From Zoroaster sp. YZ-2022 (taxonomy: Eukaryota > Echinodermata > Asteroidea > Forcipulatida > Zoroasteridae), in contig CM055816.1 of the NCBI GenBank assembly GCA_029582265.1, positions 85,897,314 to 85,961,313 on the forward strand: a stretch of DNA of 64,000 nucleotides, read 5' to 3'. Under the pieces are notes generated by a model. That model worked only from the letters and a program-made list of their open reading frames with translations, was not told where the DNA came from and searched no databases. This document shows positions 56,601-62,600 of this stretch, piece after piece. Each line of letters opens with the position of its first letter. The stretch's first letter is position 1. The position numbers and the translations under genes were made by a program.

Positions 56601-59600
56601 CTTTGAGAAGCCCGGCCAGGCCCAGGCTACCTGGCCTCCTAATCTGTCTTTTGTGAGTGCTAACCCTGTATCAGTACAGTACCTGCCAATCAACATAACC
56701 TGGGCTTCTGTAGGGCCTAGCGCAGCCAAGTAGAGCTCACTATAATGGCTGTAGGTAAAACTTGTAGCTTTGCATGGTGAGGATGATAAGTAAGACTAAT
56801 TGCGGTGACACCATGTAGAATCTCAATTGAGTAGTAATTAGTTCTGAAAAGAACTGGAGGTACAACTCGACGTTTCGATCAGTATGCTCTGATCGTCCTC
56901 AGGAGATGTAGTTGTGAACAAAAGACAGCTGAGGTGTCGGTCAAGTCTGTATTTTTTTTTTCGGTTAACCACCAAAATCAGTAATCCAAGTAATTGAAAT
57001 AAAATGGCTTTACTGTTTTTTGGTAATTTATATTAGCACATTAGTTTTTCAGACTTCTTTGATTGCCTAAAATGAGTTTGAATTAAGTCTTGGACAAATA
57101 AAATTGTTTTGGTGGGAAAATTAGGTTGATAGCTATCAATGTTATTGTTGACCTTTGACCCCTAGATACCGCAAGGTCGAGGGTGATACTTGCAATGGTG
57201 GTGAAGAATATAGATACGAGGCAGATAAAGTGACCTGTCCGATCAAAGGTAAATATATGAATATTCATAATGATCACAATTTGTTAACCCCTTGCGTACG
57301 GTATTGTTTTTTCCGAGAGTGAAGTTGGTTGCGGCCAACCACGGAACGTCGGTGGGACCGTGGAGCGCCGGGTCAAACCCGGCCGTGGCGATGTGCACAA
57401 CTCCGCTGTTCAGCCAAGCGTATAGACCGAACAATAAGCGGGCAAGCTAAGCCGGGCATACCCTATTCATCATACGTGAAGTCCCCACATAGCGTAATTG
57501 AAAGGCCGTTGTTCAGAAATCTCATGAAAAGGCTGTATTCAGAATGCTCTCGAAAGCCCAATCTATTATATAACACTGCATTTCAAGAACAATATGGTCC
57601 ACCAAACTGTCAGCTTTCTTGAAGATTTCTATTCAAGGCGAATTCTCAGCAAATGCAGCTGGAAAATCAATTAATTCACCGGCCGCGGCTAGAGCCGTCA
57701 ACCATACGCAAGGGGTTAATACTATTGGTTTCCTGTTAACTTTCAGTGCTGCTGTGACACCGAGTTCCTCAGCGCCCTCAGAGTGCTAAATTTCATTTCT
57801 TCCTTATCAACTCCACAGGGGCAGATCTAGGTCTCAAACAGGGGCGGGTTGGGCACACGGCAAAAAAGGGGAACACTACCAACATAGGGGGGCGCAACAA
57901 ATTTAAAAAGGTGGGGGCCTTCACTCAGGAGCCCCAATGCAACTCCAATATGAAAAGCTTCAAATCATATATGAAATCACATATGAAATCACAAATCATG
58001 TCAAATCATATATCAAATCATATACATGTATCAAATCCCGTTTTTTTTTATGATCTTGTTTTCAGAAATGCCAGAGTTCATCCTCTATGCTAGACATACT
58101 GAAATCATCAAATCATATATGAAATCACATATGAAATCACAAATCATGTTAAGTCATATATGAAATCATATATCAAATCCTGTTTTCTATGATCTTATTT
58201 TCAGAAATGCCAGAGTTCATCCTGTACGCCAGACGAACTGAAATCCATCGCTTTCTCTTGAATAACAATCACGACGAGAGACTCAACCTTGGCTTGGACC
58301 TGCAGGCAGCCATCGCAGTTGACTTTGACTGGCACAATAACTGTCTGTACTGGGCAGACATTGTTGAAGACACAATCCATGTAAGTACATATATGTCAAA
58401 AACATTGGTAGAAAAAGAGGAGAGATAGCCATGCACAAAACAGGTCATTATCCTGCGGTTAACAACAAGCAACAAACTTTTATTTCCATTCATTTCCATT
58501 CTGTTGATTTCGCTGCTCATATTTTGATAAGCGATGTCTTTACCATCTGTTAATACACGTGATTACATTTCGGCCAATCAGATTGTCTAAACCGTCATGT
58601 GCATTTATTCCTATGAGTATGCTTAGGCAGGAAATCTTCCCCCAACCCTAAATACGCTCCACATTCTGTATGGTTCCATGGGGTTTACACTCTCTGAACA
58701 TTCACCATCATTAAAAAGGTGCAACAGTTCATGAACAATTCTCGCAATGGCCAATTTAGAATAATTCTTGGATTTTTTTTAATGATAGTTTAAAGATATA
58801 ATTCAACTTGCTTGACTAAAATGGTAGAATTTCAGAAAGAAAGATTGAACATTGTGTGGGCACTTCACTAATATTGAAGCTTTTCTCGCATCCGTTTTGA
58901 AGTTTGACTGTTACAAATGTTCTGTAGCATTTGAAGCATGGTGGAAGTACAGTAGGAGTAAGGTTTGCGGTAGCACTTTGTAAACAATCTCTTAGGAGTT
59001 GTAATAACGATTGGTTCTGAGGAGAACTGGTAGTGAGAAAAATTTTCCCCCAAGATTCTCTCTCACAACCAAAGTCGTGGTACAGCTAAGCCTTTGAGAA
59101 GCCCGGCCAGGCCCAGGCTCCCTGGCCTCCTAATCTATCTTGTGTGAGTCGTAATTCTGCAACATCACAGTACCTGCCAATCAACCTAACCTTGGCTACT
59201 GGACGGCCTAGCCCAGCCAAGTAGAGCTCATTACACTGGCCGCAGTTGGGAACAAAAGACAGCTGAGGTATCAGTCAAGTCTGTGTTAATAAGAGCTATT
59301 TGCTCAGCTCGGGGATTATATAGGCTCATAGGCCTGGGCAAAGACTGGGCCTGGCCGGCCTTCTCAAAGGCTTGGCTGTACCATGACTTTGGCCCTTCTC
59401 CCTAAGAAATTGTTCACATGGTTATAAATGTTAATAAATTTTGTTCTTCCAGAAATACTGTTTGGACAATGGCAATCACACTCTTATCGTCAACAAAAAT
59501 CTGGAAACGGTGGAAGGCCTCGCCTTTGACTGGCTCGCCATGAACATATACTGGGTCGACTCTGGATTGAATAAAATTGAAGTCGCCCGCCACGATGGAC

Positions 59601-62600
59601 GTTTCCGAAGAACTCTTGTCAATGAGACGCTGGACAAGCCTCGTGCGATTGCATTGGATCCCAAGAAAGGGTGGGTCCACAAATTCCTTGATTTACAGCA
59701 GTTGAAAAATGCCTGTAAATGCATCCAAACTTTTATTAGAATCAAGATATGTATAAAAACCAACTTGTAGGCCTAGAATTTCATTCTTGTAGGGGCAAGA
59801 CCACTTTTCCTTGAGTAAAGGGCACTTCCATTAGCTAACCCTTCTACACATGGAGGCCACTCCGATCCACTAAATTTTCAATATGTTTGTCACCAACCTT
59901 TAGTACATACAAGCCTGCTGTCCTTTCCAAGTAATATTACCCAAGGCCACTGTAAATGATTGAACATATTAGTATGGCCTGCAGTGTATCAATAGGAGAC
60001 CACCTTACCCTGCAATCTCAGTGGTGTGACAGTGCACAGAAGGGTAACCATAGGAGGCCACTGGCAACAGCTAATGGCTTGGAGTGGCCTGAATGGGTTG
60101 TATCAAAAAGTGCACTGATTGTAGGAGGGTTTCAACCCTCCTACAATCAGTGCACTTTTTGATACAACCCATTCAGGCCACTCCAAGCTGATCCCAGTGG
60201 CTTCATCATATGGTTAATTTCATTTTGTTTTAATGACAATGTACACATGTATATGGAAACTCTATGATTACTCACTTTAAATATTTGAGGTATTGGGCCC
60301 ACTCTTAATGCCATGCTACTCAAAACAATTTAGGGAACACCGGATTTTTAACATCAAATAGGTTTGAAATGTTCCATGAACCGGGATTTTCATTTGCAAC
60401 CCCCCTCTCTCTTTCAGTAGTCATGCCATGAAATGTGTAATCACTACATGCATCCTTTATCATCTGTTTCATTGTGCAGTTGTTTCTCATCAATTCTGTG
60501 AAACATTGTGTTTATCTGAAATAAGTGATCTTGCTTTAACTGAGATTATTCCGGTGTTCCCTAAATTGTTTTGAGTAGTATATTTTACTATTGCGTTTTT
60601 TCACAGTAGTTGCATTATACCCATACCTTACTCGGCACAAAAGAGAAAAGGACTGGTTAATACTCATGTTACCCTTTTTTGGACATGTATAATATCGTTG
60701 TGGGCCCGGAAGGACGTAAGACAAATTAGATTAAGCATGCGCTTACGTCCTTTCCCGGGCACAGGATGAAATGTTGCTTTTTATCATAGCGAGGTGGTCC
60801 AAAGTCATGGTACAGCTAAGCCTTTGAGAAGACCAGCCAGGCCCAGGCTTTGCCCAGGCCTTGCCCAGGCCTTGCCCAGGCCTAGAGGCCTAGAGGCCTA
60901 TATAATCGCCTAGCTGAGCACAAAAAGACCCTTTACTAATGAATAGATCTCAAATAGCTCTTATTGTTAACAGACTTGACTGACACCTCAGCTGTCTTTT
61001 GGTCACAACTACAGTGGCTGGGCTAGGCCCTCCAGAAGCCCAGGTTATGTTGATTGGCAGGTACTGTCTTGTTACAGGATTAGGACTCACAAAAGACAAT
61101 TAGGAGGCCAGGTAGCCTAGGCCTGGCCGGGCTTCTCAAAGGCTTGGCTGTACCCAGTACTAGCCCTCCTCCCTTATATGGCATACGTGTACATATACAA
61201 CATTTCTGATATCATTATTTTGTGCTGAGTAAATCTGGATATAATGCAACTACTATGAAAAAAATTTACGAGTGAAATATATATTATGGGCTCAAAACCT
61301 CAAAAATGTAACATGAGGAACTATGGAAAGTTTGTTTGTCAAATTTATTTTGTTTTCAGAATAATGTACTGGACGGATTGGGGTAGCATCCCACATATCC
61401 GTATTGGCCACATGGATGGCACCAATTTAAGATTCCTGATATCCGACAACATCCATTGGCCTAATGGTATCGCCATCGACGATCAGACTCAGAAGCTGTA
61501 CTGGACGGATGCCTATCTTGACCGCATTGAGATGTCGGAGCTGGATGGCTCTCATCGTAGAGTCTTACTGAGCGAGAACATTCCTCATCCATACGCTATT
61601 GGCGTCTACAAGGTATGTTGTTGTAAACCTTTGACCCTAACCCCCCCCCCCCCCCCCTACTGGCATTTCACAGACACCCTGCTGAATGCAACACAGTGCA
61701 ACAGAAAAGTGTGTAGGCTAAATGCAACAAGATCTACCAGCTAGAACAGTGGTTTTGTTCTGTGTTGAGGGTAACAAGATGCAGTGGTTTTGTTCTGTGT
61801 TGAGGATAACAAGATGCAGCACTAAGTTTGTTGCATGGTTACTATATTCTTAAAGCGTACTTGTTTATCACGTGGCGCAAGAATGACATCAATTAACCCT
61901 CCTACTGTTTGACCATTTGAAACCATTCAAAATTTCCACTTACCAAAATCCCCATTGGTTTTGTACACACATGGTGATACCATTTGAACAGTGTTGGTAG
62001 CAAGCTTTACTACCATTCAAATCCATTCAAATGCATAGAGGGTCCATTGATTCACCACTTAGAAGTATCCGAACAAGGTTTTGTATTAGCTGTACTACCA
62101 TTTGGAAAGATCCAAACAAGGTTTTGTATTAGCTGACCTACCATTCAAAACCATTTGGGGGAATCAATACTGTACACAGTTATTTCACCATTCAAAACCA
62201 CAAAAGCGAATGGTTTCAAATGGTGGATCAACTTGTATGAAAAGGGTACCAGAAGTAGGAGGGTTAATGAATGATAAAGTAGTATGGAAGTGAGTAATAA
62301 CAGCTCAAAGGTTCTGAAGTCAAAATTGCAATAGGTGCAGTTAAGGCTGTGCCGGGTATCCGGATACCCGACCGAAACTGTCATTACCTGGTTCCATTTA
62401 CTGGTTCCAAATACCCATAAACGACTTGAACATTTCGACTGAACCTTTAAGCCACACAAATGGAAGTCTCTGATTTTTTGTTAACAAAATGTGTGTGGGG
62501 AATGGGGATGCTTAAGTCGTTTTTAATATAGAGGCGAAAAATTATTACAGTAAGTCCACATTTATTACGATTCTAATAAAACAATAGAATCTTGTGTTCA

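Larger units (their letters stand above)
60253..61326. mobile_element. Long-TIR element, copy 2, with nested elements
   Basis: Arms tattgggcccactcttaatg, cacagtagttgcattatacc and their inverse ataatgcaactactatgaaa to caaaaatgtaacatgaggaa. Inside are a TIR MITE (60316-60580) and FB-1 (60797-61175) but no 33-bp array. It ends about 33 bp before exon 17. Confidence 0.82.
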
